64,000 bases of DNA from Pandoraea terrae. GTDB taxonomy: Bacteria > Pseudomonadota > Gammaproteobacteria > Burkholderiales > Burkholderiaceae. Shown here piece by piece: positions 1 to 9,088 of this stretch. Under the pieces are notes generated by a model that made no database searches, was not told the origin of the DNA, and was given only the letters and a program-made list of their open reading frames with translations. The stretch spans positions 62,001 through 126,000 of the forward strand of contig NZ_CABPRZ010000002.1 in assembly GCF_902459695.1 (NCBI RefSeq), given 5' to 3'. The position numbers and the translations under genes were made by a program. Each line of letters starts with the position of its first letter. The stretch's first letter is position 1.

Positions 1-627
1 GTGCCGGGCAGTCGCTTGTTCCGGCTGTCGCTCAAGGTGCTTGATCTGGGTTTCAACGCCATTGCGCATTCCGATTTGCGCTCACGGGCGCGTCCGATCT
101 TGCGCGGTCTGGTTGGTGAAATTAACGAAGCGGCGTCGGTGGCGGTGCTCGACGGCGGCAACGTCATGTATGCCGAGCGCATTCAGGCTGGGCTCACGCG
201 ACTCGGGGTCGACATCCGCATCGGCAGTTCTGTACCGGCGTATTCGTCGGCGGTCGGCCACGCCATTCTGGCTTGGCTTCCGGTGGAGGCGCAGAAACGC
301 GTGCTGAGCATGACGCCGCGAAAGTCGCTCACGGGCACCACGCTGACGGACCTCGACGCATTGATGGCGCGGCTGGTTCAGGTCAAGGCGGTCGGTTACG
401 CGCTGTCCGATCAGGAAACGGTTGCCGGCTTGTATGCCATTGCCGCGCCCGTACTTGACATCGACGGCATGCCGATGGCTGCGCTCAGCGTCGCCGCACC
501 GGCATTCCAGACCACCTTGAAGGATTTCGAGGCGACCACCGCAGGACCGGTTCGCCAAGCGGCGCAGCAATTGTCGCGCGCGCTGCAAACCATCGGGGGC
601 TTTGCCCCGCAATCACCTCACTCATAA
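1..627 (+). CDS. IclR-family transcriptional regulator (5' end outside window)
   Basis: The visible 208 residues are the C-terminal effector-binding (GAF-like) half of an IclR regulator: the signature around GSSVPAYSSAVGHAILA and the closing segment SDQETVAGLYAIAAPV are typical. The N-terminal winged-helix DNA-binding domain must lie to the left of base 1, so the GTG at position 1 is not taken as a true start; a full-length member is about 250-270 residues. It sits 21 bases before the DapA-family gene on the same strand, so it probably regulates that gene and the SDR and symporter genes after it, with the substrate or an intermediate as effector. Family call firm; ligand unknown. Confidence 0.85.
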   Translation: MPGSRLFRLSLKVLDLGFNAIAHSDLRSRARPILRGLVGEINEAASVAVLDGGNVMYAERIQAGLTRLGVDIRIGSSVPAYSSAVGHAILAWLPVEAQKRVLSMTPRKSLTGTTLTDLDALMARLVQVKAVGYALSDQETVAGLYAIAAPVLDIDGMPMAALSVAAPAFQTTLKDFEATTAGPVRQAAQQLSRALQTIGGFAPQSPHS

Positions 628-648
628 GTGAATATTCAGGAGAAGACA

Positions 649-1590
649 GTGTCGGCCATTAATTTTCGCGGGATCATTCCCGCCATCTCGGTCCCGTTCA
701 ACGACGATTACAGCATCGATGCGCCTGAACTTCGTCGTTTCGCGCAATGGCTCGCCAAGCGTGACGGTATTGTCGCCTTGATGACCAACGGTCATACGGG
801 TGAAGTGTTCTCGCTCACCCCGCGCGAACGCGCTGAAGTGACTGCCATTACGGCCGACGCCGTCAGGGACATCTGTCCGGTCATCTCCTCGATCGTATGT
901 GAAGGTATCAACGAAGCCGTCGAGCAGGCTGGTTGGGCAAAAGAAGCTGGCGCAAAAGGCCTCGACATCATGCCGCCTCATCACTGGTTGCGTTTCGGCT
1001 TCAAGCCCGAGCATTGTCTCGACTATTTCAATGCCATCGGCGAAGCGAGTGGCCTGCCGCTGGTCGTGCACATTTATCCGGCCTGGACGCGCGGATCGTA
1101 TTCGTCCGATTTGCTCGCCGAGCTGGCACGCAACAAGCACGTTGCCGCTTTCAAGATGGGCGAACGTGAGATGAACAAGTACGCCCGCGACATTCGCAAG
1201 ATTCGGGAAGCGGACCCAAGCAAGGTGCTGATGACGTGCCACGACGAATATCTGCTCGCCTCGATGGTGCAGGGTATCGACGGGGCACTGGTCGGCTTCG
1301 CGTCGTTGGTGCCCGGCCTGATCAATGACTTGCTCAATGCGGTCAAGGCAGGCGATCTGCATGAAGCGATGCGCGTGCAAGACCTGATCACGCCGCTCAA
1401 GGATGCCGTCTACGGTGCAGGCGAGCCGACGGGCGAGGCGCACGGGCGCATGAAAGCCGCCATGGCCCTGGCCGGCATCCTGCGCAGCGGCACGGTGCGT
1501 CCGCCGACCCACGCGCCGAGCGCGGACGAGTTGGCGGCCATCCGTAGCGCACTGGCCCACGCCAACCTGTTGCCGCAGCGCGCCGCCTGA
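649..1590 (+). CDS. DapA-family (class I) aldolase/lyase, catabolic type
   Basis: A 313-residue member of the dihydrodipicolinate synthase/N-acetylneuraminate lyase superfamily, which forms a Schiff base between a lysine and a 2-keto acid. The substrate-carboxylate loop GHTGE lies near residues 48-52, the conserved tyrosine near 143 (VVHIYPAW) and the probable Schiff-base lysine near 169 (VAAFKMGER). I chose the GTG at 649 because CAGGAGAAG ends four bases before it; an upstream in-frame GTG at 628 has no ribosome site. Its neighbours (SDR dehydrogenase, sodium symporter, IclR regulator) point to catabolism of a sugar acid or related keto acid rather than lysine synthesis. The exact reaction is not determined. 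Confidence 0.82.
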   Translation: MSAINFRGIIPAISVPFNDDYSIDAPELRRFAQWLAKRDGIVALMTNGHTGEVFSLTPRERAEVTAITADAVRDICPVISSIVCEGINEAVEQAGWAKEAGAKGLDIMPPHHWLRFGFKPEHCLDYFNAIGEASGLPLVVHIYPAWTRGSYSSDLLAELARNKHVAAFKMGEREMNKYARDIRKIREADPSKVLMTCHDEYLLASMVQGIDGALVGFASLVPGLINDLLNAVKAGDLHEAMRVQDLITPLKDAVYGAGEPTGEAHGRMKAAMALAGILRSGTVRPPTHAPSADELAAIRSALAHANLLPQRAA

Positions 1591-1627
1591 GTTCGCGTTC
1601 CCCACCTCAACGCTTCGAGATTCTTAC

Positions 1628-2323
1628 ATGGAACAGCAACCTGCTGCGCCCCGCGTCGCCATCGTGACCGGGGTGAGTTCAGGGATCGGCCGAGCCATCG
1701 CCGACACTCTGCTTGCCGAGGGCTGGCAAGTCATCGGTATCGACCGCACACCGTTCGATCCCCCGTCACCGCAGATGCGTGCGATCACCGTGGATCTCAC
1801 CGATTTCGATGCGTTGGGCGCGGTGCTTGCCGCATTGCCGGCGCCGACTGCGCTGGTGCATGCCGCGGGGTTCATGCGCACGGCGCTTCTCGGCGATCTG
1901 GCGCCTGAAGACGGCGCCGCGATGTGGCGCGTGCACGTCGATGCCGCCGCATTCCTCGCCAATGCACTCGTGCCGCGCATGACCGCCGGCGGACGTGTTG
2001 TGATCATCGGCAGCCGTACGGCCGCCGGCGCGCACGGACGTAGTCAGTATGCGGCCACCAAGGCCGCGGTGGTCGGCATGGCGCGGTCGTGGGCGATCGA
2101 GCTCGCGCCGCGCGGCATCACCGTCAACGTGGTTGCGCCGGGTGCGACCGAGACGGCCATGTTGCTCGATCCGGCGCGCGCCGGCACACCGCCGAAGATG
2201 CCGCCGATCGGGCGCTATATCCAGCCCGCGGAAATTGCGGCGCTGGTGGCGTTCCTGCTGGGACCGAACGCGGGTGCAATAACCGGCCAGCAGTTGTTGA
2301 TGTGTGGCGGCAACTCGCTGTAG
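1628..2323 (+). CDS. SDR-family NAD(P)-dependent oxidoreductase
   Basis: A 231-residue classical short-chain dehydrogenase. The nucleotide-binding motif TGVSSGIG is at residues 14-21 and the catalytic triad is visible as Ser129, Tyr141 and Lys145 (QYAATK). It ends with the usual SDR tail ITGQQLLMCGG. It lies 37 bases after the DapA-family gene and probably oxidises or reduces a hydroxy/keto intermediate in the same pathway. No strong ribosome site precedes the ATG, so translation may be weak or coupled. The substrate cannot be read from sequence. Confidence 0.82.
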   Translation: MEQQPAAPRVAIVTGVSSGIGRAIADTLLAEGWQVIGIDRTPFDPPSPQMRAITVDLTDFDALGAVLAALPAPTALVHAAGFMRTALLGDLAPEDGAAMWRVHVDAAAFLANALVPRMTAGGRVVIIGSRTAAGAHGRSQYAATKAAVVGMARSWAIELAPRGITVNVVAPGATETAMLLDPARAGTPPKMPPIGRYIQPAEIAALVAFLLGPNAGAITGQQLLMCGGNSL

Positions 2324-2465
2324 CCGTCCACGTATTACATCAAACCACCACGCCGGCACGGCATTTCCGTGACGGACCCGCCCGGACGAAAGAGCACGGG
2401 CCGTCGAGAGGATGGACACCGGTACGTGACGCGGCACCACACGGCTGGTCCAAGGAGACACTGAT

Positions 2466-3863
2466 ATGCATGCTTTCAACGCTTCGGACACGAGCATCAT
2501 CATTGCGATGGTCGTCGTCTACATTCTTTTCACGAGTTGGCTGACGATCCGGCTGCGCAGCAAGGACAGCGGGGAATTTCTGTTTGGCGGTCATGCGCTG
2601 CCGTCATTTGTTATTGGCGTCTTGCTGATGTCGGAGTTCATCGGCGCGAAATCGACCATCGGCACATCCGAGGGCGCCTTCTCGCTGGGAATGGCTGCCG
2701 CTTGGTCGGTCATCAGTGCCTCGGTTGGCTTCCTGCTGTTTGGCATCTTCATGGCGAAGAAGCTGTATAGCTCAGGCGAATATACGATCTCCGGCGCGAT
2801 TTCGAAGCGCTATGGTCGCTCGACTCAGTTGGTCGTTTCGTTGATCATGATTTATGCGCTGTTGCTGGTGAACGTGGGCAATTACGTCAGCGGCGCGGCG
2901 GCGCTGGCGACCGTGCTCAAGGTGAGTTTGCCGTGGGCCGCCATCATCATCGCCATTGTCAGCACCCTTTATTTCGCACTGGGGGGGTTGAAGAGCGTTG
3001 CCTATGTGTCTGTCCTGCACAGCGGCATCAAGTACATCGGTGTGTTCATCGTGCTCGGTGTCGCGATGTATCTGACCAAGGGCGTTACACCAATGGTGCA
3101 GGCCATGCCGTCCTTTTACTTCAGTTGGGATGGCCACGTTGGCGTTTCGACCATCGTGGCGTATTTCATCGGCAATATCGGCGCGATCTTTTCGACGCAG
3201 TACATCATCCAGGCGGTCTCATCAACGCGCAGTCCGACGGCTGCACGACGTGCGGCATTCTGGGCTGCAGGACTCAGTATTCCCATCAGCGTCGCGCTTG
3301 GTGTGATCGGTGTTGCCGCGAAGTACCTTTATCCACAGATGAAGGGGCTCTATGCATTGCCGGTGTTCCTGGAGAGCATGAACGTGTTTGTCGCCGGCTT
3401 CGTCACGGTCTCGCTGGTTGCCTCGATCTTTGTCGGCGTATCGACGGTGGCGCTGGCGATCTCATCGTTGATCGTCAAGGATTTCTATATCCCGTGGAAG
3501 CAGCCGACCCCGGCGCAGGAGTTCCGGGCCACACGCGTGATGTCGTTTGTCATAGGCATCTTGCCGCTGGTTTTCGTCTTCTTCGCGCCGCAGTTATTGC
3601 AACTTTCATTTTTCACGCGGGCATTGCGTCTGTCGATTTCCGTGGTGGCGGTGATCGGCTTTTATCTGCCGTTCTTTAACGGCAATCGCGGCGCCACATT
3701 GGGATTGTTGGGCGCAGCCATCACGACGACGATGTGGTACCTTGCCGGCGATCCCTACGGTATCGACAATATGTACATTGCCCTGATAACACCGCCCATC
3801 GTGATCTTCATCGAGAAGCTGTTTCACTGGGGCGAAGCGTCACGGGCGGCGCATAACGCATGA
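2466..3863 (+). CDS. Sodium:solute symporter (SSS family)
   Basis: A 465-residue polytopic inner-membrane protein with about 12-13 hydrophobic segments, of usual length for the sodium/solute symporter family. The early segment FLFGGHALPSF followed by GAKSTIGTSEGAF near residues 60-75 is characteristic. AAGGAG precedes the ATG by seven bases. It is last in the IclR-aldolase-SDR-symporter unit and presumably imports the pathway substrate with sodium. The 142-base gap before it holds only a weak GC-rich inverted repeat. Substrate unknown. Confidence 0.83.
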   Translation: MHAFNASDTSIIIAMVVVYILFTSWLTIRLRSKDSGEFLFGGHALPSFVIGVLLMSEFIGAKSTIGTSEGAFSLGMAAAWSVISASVGFLLFGIFMAKKLYSSGEYTISGAISKRYGRSTQLVVSLIMIYALLLVNVGNYVSGAAALATVLKVSLPWAAIIIAIVSTLYFALGGLKSVAYVSVLHSGIKYIGVFIVLGVAMYLTKGVTPMVQAMPSFYFSWDGHVGVSTIVAYFIGNIGAIFSTQYIIQAVSSTRSPTAARRAAFWAAGLSIPISVALGVIGVAAKYLYPQMKGLYALPVFLESMNVFVAGFVTVSLVASIFVGVSTVALAISSLIVKDFYIPWKQPTPAQEFRATRVMSFVIGILPLVFVFFAPQLLQLSFFTRALRLSISVVAVIGFYLPFFNGNRGATLGLLGAAITTTMWYLAGDPYGIDNMYIALITPPIVIFIEKLFHWGEASRAAHNA

Positions 3864-3888
3864 CGCACCGCTCGCCATTCTGTCCCCT

Positions 3889-3935
3889 GGCAAGTAGCAG
3901 TCGTCGAGCCACTGCCCCGACGACTGCTACTTGCC
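3889..3935. terminator. Perfect 18-bp inverted repeat between convergent genes
   Basis: The left arm GGCAAGTAGCAGTCGTCG (3889-3906) is exactly complementary to 3918-3935, with an 11-base loop. The right arm includes the last codon and stop of the ParB-like gene. It lies between two convergent genes and would form a very stable hairpin in either transcript. No U-run follows on either strand, so it is not a standard intrinsic terminator; it could act as a bidirectional transcript-end stabiliser. Confidence 0.6.
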
Positions 3936-4523
3936 GTTGTATCCGGGCAGATATTTGGCCTGCGCGCTTTTCGCCAGCGGAATCGCGCGCTGCACCGCCG
4001 CGTCGAAATTGACCTGCAGGTCTTCGACCGCGATCGAGCGCCGGAAGAAATCGGCCCAGATGAACTCCGCGAACGCCGTCGGCGTCTTGTCGAAGCCGCC
4101 GGCGTCGCGAACATATCCGGCCAGGGAGCGGTAAGCGTCGTCGACCAGCTTCTCGAGATGGTTCGGGATCGAGGCGTAATAGTGCCGCACGCCGCACGCA
4201 TCGAGCGGATGGACCCACAGCTTCTCGTCCATCGCCTTCCAGAAGTCGTCCACGTTCTTGTCGGACATGTCCGCTTCCACCATCAGGAAGGCCTGTGGAA
4301 TGCCGGCGTCCAGCGCGGCGCGTCCGAGATGGTGATGGTCCGTGATATACATCTTCCCGCCCGGCCCGGCGACGGCCGGGATCGGATGCGCTTGCAGGAA
4401 TTCCTGCTGCTGCGCCGGCTTCATCGACACCAAGTGTTTTTTCTTGGCATGGACCTCGATCATGCCCACCGTCAACTGTGTCGGGTGGAGTTCATGAAGC
4501 ACGCATTGGTGAATCTTGGCCAT
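3927..4523 (-). CDS. ParB-like protein (ParB-like_2 family)
   Basis: About 198 residues from the ATG at 4523, which is preceded by GCAGGAGAC; an upstream ATG lacks such a site. The motif ITDHHHLGRA near residue 65 and the layout of short N-terminal strand, then His-rich helix, then a long helical C-terminus match the putative ParB-like nuclease family found as lone genes in many proteobacteria. It is not the chromosomal ParB: there is no centromere-binding helix-turn-helix and no parA beside it. It follows the DHA2 transporter by 77 bases on the same strand and may be the last gene of that operon. Cellular role unknown. Confidence 0.7.
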   Translation of the reverse strand: MAKIHQCVLHELHPTQLTVGMIEVHAKKKHLVSMKPAQQQEFLQAHPIPAVAGPGGKMYITDHHHLGRAALDAGIPQAFLMVEADMSDKNVDDFWKAMDEKLWVHPLDACGVRHYYASIPNHLEKLVDDAYRSLAGYVRDAGGFDKTPTAFAEFIWADFFRRSIAVEDLQVNFDAAVQRAIPLAKSAQAKYLPGYNGK

Positions 4524-4600
4524 GGTCGTCTCCTGCGACGGTTGTTGCGCCATTTTGGCATGAACGTGTTGGGCAAGTTGGCGCACGCGTCCAAATCATC

Positions 4601-6202
4601 TCAGTGCGCCGCAGCCGCGGCCTCGCCGGCGGCGCCTTTCTCGGGCTTGGTCATCCAGATCAGCGGAATGATGACAATGAAGATCACACCCGAGATCCAG
4701 AACACGTCGTCGAGGCCGAGCATCGCCGCTTGCGTCACGACGGTCTTTTCGAAGAACGCCATCGCCTGCGAGGGCGAGAAGTTCAGCGTGTGCCGGATGG
4801 CCTCGACCGATTGCTGGAACGCCGGGCTGGTCGGCGCGGCATGCTCGGTCAGACGGGCGTGGTGATGAATGCTGCGGTCATACCACAGTGTGCTCGCCAG
4901 CGACGTGCCAACCGCGCCGGTGAACACCCGGACGAAGTTCGACAGGCCCGCGGCAGCGGGAATCCGTTCGGCGGGCAGGCCCGACAAGAGGATCACGGTC
5001 AGCGGTACGAAGAACAGCGCCATCGGGATGCCTTGCAGCAGCGTCGGCAGCACCAGCGTCCAGGTATCGACGCCGGTCGTGTAGTTGGCGCGCATGAAGA
5101 ACACGGCAGCGAAGCCGAGAAACGCGCCGGTGGCCAGCATCCGCACGTCGACCTTCGGCACGACCCGCGACAGCACCGGCATCAGGATCACCGCGAAGAT
5201 GCCGAGCGGCGCCGTCACCAGGCCCGCGTTGATCGACGGGTAATTGAGGTATTGCTGCATCCATTGCGGCAGCAGCACCAAGTTCGAGAAAAACACCCCG
5301 AAGGCGACCGAGATCGCGATAGTGCCGCCGCGGAAGTTGCGGCCAGCGAACAGCCGCACGTCGATGATCGGATTCTTATCGGTCAATTCCCACATCAGGA
5401 AGAACACGAAGCTCACGGCTGTGACCACGGCCAGCACGCAGATCACCGGCGAATCGAACCAATCGAGATCCTTGCCCTTGTCGAGCATGATTTGCAGCGT
5501 GCCGACCCAGGTAATCAGCGAGATCAGCCCAACCGTGTCGATCGGCAGGCGGCGCACCTGGGTTTCGCGGTCGCGGTAGATCATCCAGGTCACGACAGCG
5601 GCGAACAGGCCGACCGGGATGTTGATGTAGAAAATCCACGACCATGAGTAGCGGTCGGTCATCCAGCCGCCCAGGGCTGGGCCGGCGATCGGGCCGACGG
5701 TGGCGGTCATGGCCCACAGTGCAATCGCGGTCGCGCTGCGCTCCTTCGGATACGAGCCCAGCAGGATCGCCTGCGACAGCGGGATCATCGGGCCCGCGAC
5801 GGCGCCTTGCACAATGCGCGCGGCGAGCAGCATCGGCAGCGTCGGCGCGATGCCGCAAGCCCACGATGAAATCACAAACAGCACGATTGACCACACGAAG
5901 AGACGGATCTGGCCGACGCGCTGCGTGAGCCAGCCGGTCAGCGGAATCGACACCGCGTTTGCTGCGGCGAACAGCGTGATGACCCAGGTACCTTCGTCGA
6001 CCGAGACGCCGAGGTTGCCGGAGATGGTCGGGATGGCGACGTTCGCGATCGACGAGTCGAGCACATTCATGAACGTGGCCAGCGCGACGGCGAGCGAGGC
6101 GAGGATTAATCTGCCGCCGGTCAGCGGCGGCGGGGTTTGGGTCGAATTGGCGTTGTCCATGATGTTGTGTCGGGCGGATTCGGTGGAATCGTTCGAAGTC
6201 AT
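4601..6202 (-). CDS. emrB: DHA2-family multidrug efflux MFS transporter (EmrB-like)
   Basis: A 533-residue, 14-helix proton-driven drug exporter of the EmrB/QacA type. The signature LDSSIANVAIPTISG in helix 1, the GWLTQRVGQIRLF loop after helix 2, and motif C in helix 5 (GPIAGPALGGWMT) are all present. Two genes upstream on the same strand encode the matching membrane-fusion protein and outer-membrane channel, so this is the inner-membrane pump of a tripartite system spanning the envelope. The ATG directly abuts the MarR-type palindrome at 6203-6220, so repressor binding would mask the ribosome-binding region in DNA terms. The drug range is not predictable. Confidence 0.92.
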   Translation of the reverse strand: MTSNDSTESARHNIMDNANSTQTPPPLTGGRLILASLAVALATFMNVLDSSIANVAIPTISGNLGVSVDEGTWVITLFAAANAVSIPLTGWLTQRVGQIRLFVWSIVLFVISSWACGIAPTLPMLLAARIVQGAVAGPMIPLSQAILLGSYPKERSATAIALWAMTATVGPIAGPALGGWMTDRYSWSWIFYINIPVGLFAAVVTWMIYRDRETQVRRLPIDTVGLISLITWVGTLQIMLDKGKDLDWFDSPVICVLAVVTAVSFVFFLMWELTDKNPIIDVRLFAGRNFRGGTIAISVAFGVFFSNLVLLPQWMQQYLNYPSINAGLVTAPLGIFAVILMPVLSRVVPKVDVRMLATGAFLGFAAVFFMRANYTTGVDTWTLVLPTLLQGIPMALFFVPLTVILLSGLPAERIPAAAGLSNFVRVFTGAVGTSLASTLWYDRSIHHHARLTEHAAPTSPAFQQSVEAIRHTLNFSPSQAMAFFEKTVVTQAAMLGLDDVFWISGVIFIVIIPLIWMTKPEKGAAGEAAAAAH

Positions 6203-6220
6203 TTTCTGCTAAGTCAGATA
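6203..6220. promoter_or_regulatory. MarR-type operator copy 1 (before emrB)
   Basis: TTTCTG, six bases, CAGATA: an imperfect palindrome immediately upstream of the emrB ATG. The same half-sites recur at 9027-9044 and 9559-9576. The site is internal to the predicted operon, so it may mark a secondary promoter. Confidence 0.6.
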
Positions 6221-6256
6221 TTTGGCCGGGCAGAGTAGTGTCGCCCGGCCATCGTC

Positions 6257-7498
6257 TCAGCGGGCTGCCGTCTGGGTCTTGGCCGGCACGTTGCCGCCGC
6301 CGGTCGTGTTCTGCACGATGATGCGGGCAATCTCGGCGTCGGCGGCTGCGCCGTAGTTCTGGAACACGGCGGTGTGGTTCGATGCTTGAGGCACCGCGCC
6401 GAGGTGTTGGCCCGAGGTGTCGCGGGTGTCGACGTCGACTTGCATCGACAGGCCGACTTGCAGCGGATGCGCGCGCAGTTCGGCGGCGTCGAGCTCGATG
6501 CGCGCGGGCAGGCGCTGCACGACCTTGATCCAGTTGCCGGTGGCATTCTGTGCGGGCAGGGCCGACATGGCGCTGCCCGTGCCCGCCGCGAAACCGACGA
6601 CCTTGCCATGGTATTGGATGCTGTTGCCGTAGATGTCGGCGGTCAGGGTGACCGGCTGGCCGATACGCATCTGCTTGATTTGCACTTCCTTGAAGTTGGC
6701 GTCGACCCAGACGTTGTCGAGCGGCACGATCGTCAGCAGAGGTGTGCCGGGGGCGACGCGCTGGCCGACTTGCACCGAGCGCTTGGCGACGTAGCCGGTG
6801 ACCGGCGCCGGCAACGTGTCGCGGGCGTAGTTCAGAAGGGCATCGCGGACCTTGGCGGCGGCCGCCTGCACGCTCGGGTGATCGGCGATCGAGGTCTTGT
6901 CGGTCATCGCACGGTTCGAGGCCAGTTGCTGGCGGGCGGCGTCGAGCGCGGCTTCGGCGGTCTTGGCGGCATTGCGGGCATGGGCCACGTCTTCGGCCGA
7001 GACAGCACCGGTAAGTGCGGCGGCGGTGCGGCGCTGCAGATCTTCGCGGGCGCGGGCCGCTTCGGCCTGGCGTTGCGCGATGGTGGCCTCGAACATGCCG
7101 TTGTTGACATACAGCGCGCTGACCTGGCGCACTGTCTGGCCCAACTGCGCTTCGGCGTTGCGCAGCGCGACTTCGGCGTCGGCAGCGTCGAGCGCGACGA
7201 CGGGGTCGCCGGCCTTGACGATCTGCGTGTCGTCGGCGTTGACGGCGACCACCGTGCCGGCGACTTGCGGCGTCAGCTGCACGAGATTGGCGCTGACGTA
7301 GGCGTCGTCGGTGGTCTCATGGTAGCGAGCATACGTGAAGTAGTAGGCACTGTAGCCGGCCGCGCCGGCCAGCACGCTCACGCCGAGCACGGCGAGCAGC
7401 AGCTTGCGCTTCGACGGCTGGGGGGCTGGCGCAACGGCTGCGGTCTGGTTCGTGTTTTGATTGGCGTTCTGGGCGGCGGTATTTTCGGCTTGGCTCAT
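6257..7498 (-). CDS. emrA: HlyD/EmrA-type membrane-fusion protein
   Basis: 413 residues from the ATG at 7498 (GAGGTGAT ahead). After a Pro/Asn/Gln-rich N-terminus there is one membrane anchor (about residues 35-55, LLLAVLGVSVLAG), then the first half of a lipoyl/barrel-sandwich domain (DDAYVSANLVQLTPQVAGTV), a long alpha-helical hairpin (about 110-230), the second half (APVTGYVAKRSVQVGQRV) and a beta-barrel end. It bridges the DHA2 pump to the outer-membrane channel across the periplasm. It lies 61 bases after the channel gene and 54 before emrB. Confidence 0.92.
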   Translation of the reverse strand: MSQAENTAAQNANQNTNQTAAVAPAPQPSKRKLLLAVLGVSVLAGAAGYSAYYFTYARYHETTDDAYVSANLVQLTPQVAGTVVAVNADDTQIVKAGDPVVALDAADAEVALRNAEAQLGQTVRQVSALYVNNGMFEATIAQRQAEAARAREDLQRRTAAALTGAVSAEDVAHARNAAKTAEAALDAARQQLASNRAMTDKTSIADHPSVQAAAAKVRDALLNYARDTLPAPVTGYVAKRSVQVGQRVAPGTPLLTIVPLDNVWVDANFKEVQIKQMRIGQPVTLTADIYGNSIQYHGKVVGFAAGTGSAMSALPAQNATGNWIKVVQRLPARIELDAAELRAHPLQVGLSMQVDVDTRDTSGQHLGAVPQASNHTAVFQNYGAAADAEIARIIVQNTTGGGNVPAKTQTAAR

Positions 7499-7559
7499 GA
7501 CATCACCTCGATTCGATAAAGCGTTGTGTTCGGTTTGCGGACTTGCGAAAGATCGGTGC

Positions 7560-9026
7560 TCAACGGCTGGCGACGAGCGTGCCGCCTTCGGTGTAACCAC
7601 CGCCGAGCGAGCCGGCCAAGGCGATCTGACGATCGCGGCGAGCCATGCGCAGTTCGGTGACCGCCTGCGAAGTGCTCAGTTCGTTCAACTGCGCCGACCA
7701 GACCGTCAACTGCGAGGTCAGCCCCGTCCTGTATTGCGCGAGCGCCAGTTCAAGCGCGCGGCGGCTGGCCGCTTCGGCTTGCTCGGCGTCGGCCAACTGG
7801 GCGTCGATGCTGCGAATGTCGGACAGTTCAGTCGCGACTTCCGACAACGCGCCGATCAGCGTCTGGTTGTAATCGGCGACCACCGTTTCGAAATCGGCGT
7901 AGCTACCTTTGAGCTGGGCGCGCAGCGCGCCTGCGTCGAAGATCGGAATATGGATCGCCGGGCCGGCCGAGGCGACGCGGCTGCCGGCGGTCAGGAAGCG
8001 GCCAAAGCCGAGCGCGTCGAAGCCGAGCGCGGCGATCAAGTTGATGTCGGGGTAGAACTCGGCCTTGGCGACCTTGATGCCGTGCGTGCCGGCTTCGACG
8101 CGCATGCGGGCCGCGACGAGGTCGGGGCGGCGGGACACCAGGTCGACGGGCAGGTTGTCGGGCAGGCGGACCGTATCGCCGGCGCCGAGCGCGGGCCGAG
8201 CGATGGTCAGGCCCCGGTCCGGGCCTTGACCGAGCAGCGCGGCGAGCTGGTAGCGTATCGCCAGGATGCGGCCGTCGAGGGCCTTGACGTTTTGGCGGGC
8301 CGTGGCGAGGCGCGCTTCGGCGGTGCGTGATTCGACTTCCGTATCGAGACCGGTCGCCACGCGTTGGCGGGCGAAGCGCTCGATCGACGCCAGTTGCGCC
8401 ACTTGCGCGTCGGCGATGTCGTGTAGCGCATAGAGACGGGCCAGGTCGTTATAGCTGCGCGAAAGTGCCGTGGTCAGCGTCAGGCGGACCTGCTCGGCCT
8501 CGGCACGGGCGGCGTTCTCGTTCGAGACGCTGGCGCGCAGCACTTCGCGGCGCTTGCCCCACAGGTCGAGGTTGTACGAGGCCGTTGCGACGGCCCGGTA
8601 CTCCGTTTGCCATGAGCCCGCGTAAGGCGGCGGGACGAGTGCGGCGGCCGAGTATTGCTGGCGCGTAGCGCTGAGATCTGCGCCCACGTGCGGCAGCGTG
8701 TCCGCGTTGGCGCCTTCGGTCGCGGCCGCGGCGGCGACGACGCGGGCACGGGCGCGGTCGAGCGACGGGTTGCCGGCGAGCGCTTCGCGGATCAAATCCG
8801 CCAGTTGCGGATCGCCGAACTGGACGAACCAGTCGGTGTCGGGCCAGCGGCCTTGCTCGGCCGGCACGCTCTGCGTCGCGACCAGCGTGGCTGCATCGGT
8901 CATGTGCTTGTCGCTGCCGATGCCCCCGTAGTTCGCGCAGCCGGCCAGCAGGGCGCTCACCAGGAGCGGGAGGGCCGCGGCCAGGGGGCTCGGGCGCTTC
9001 ACGGCATGGTTACTCTGATTCATCAT
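7560..9026 (-). CDS. Outer-membrane efflux lipoprotein, NodT/OprM family
   Basis: About 488 residues from the ATG at 9026. The signal peptide ends in a lipobox (LLAGC), so the protein is lipidated and trimeric in the outer membrane. Two outer-membrane efflux repeats of about 200 residues follow; typical phrases are YNLDLWGKRREVLRA and LPVDLVSRRPDLVAARMRVEA, the latter strongly diagnostic of NodT-type factors. It provides the exit duct for the EmrAB pump. The start directly adjoins a MarR-type operator (9027-9044), as at emrB. An in-frame upstream extension to 9065 would run through that operator and is rejected. Confidence 0.92.
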   Translation of the reverse strand: MMNQSNHAVKRPSPLAAALPLLVSALLAGCANYGGIGSDKHMTDAATLVATQSVPAEQGRWPDTDWFVQFGDPQLADLIREALAGNPSLDRARARVVAAAAATEGANADTLPHVGADLSATRQQYSAAALVPPPYAGSWQTEYRAVATASYNLDLWGKRREVLRASVSNENAARAEAEQVRLTLTTALSRSYNDLARLYALHDIADAQVAQLASIERFARQRVATGLDTEVESRTAEARLATARQNVKALDGRILAIRYQLAALLGQGPDRGLTIARPALGAGDTVRLPDNLPVDLVSRRPDLVAARMRVEAGTHGIKVAKAEFYPDINLIAALGFDALGFGRFLTAGSRVASAGPAIHIPIFDAGALRAQLKGSYADFETVVADYNQTLIGALSEVATELSDIRSIDAQLADAEQAEAASRRALELALAQYRTGLTSQLTVWSAQLNELSTSQAVTELRMARRDRQIALAGSLGGGYTEGGTLVASR

Positions 9027-9044
9027 TTTCTGCTTTGTCAGATA
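9027..9044. promoter_or_regulatory. MarR-type operator copy 2 (before the channel gene)
   Basis: TTTCTG, CTTTGT, CAGATA: the same half-sites and spacing as at 6203-6220, again touching the start codon of the downstream gene. Confidence 0.6.
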
Positions 9045-9088
9045 TTTTTGCAAAAAAACGCGCACTAAGGCGGGCGGTGGCGTATGGG

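Noticed and set aside
622-1605. Long minus-strand open frame antisense to the DapA-family gene
   Set aside because: High-GC shadow; the plus strand encodes a clear enzyme with motifs and a ribosome site.
3927-4523. ParB-like gene 5 kb from dif as a partition locus
   Set aside because: No parA neighbour, no parS-like sites noticed, and the family is a lone ParB-like type; closeness to dif is probably coincidental.
4478-5647. Plus-strand frame of 389 codons over emrB
   Set aside because: Antisense shadow with low-complexity Arg/His/Asp-rich composition and no family features.
6374-7519. Plus-strand frame of 381 codons over emrA
   Set aside because: Antisense shadow, Gly/Val/Asp-rich, contradicted by a full EmrA on the other strand.
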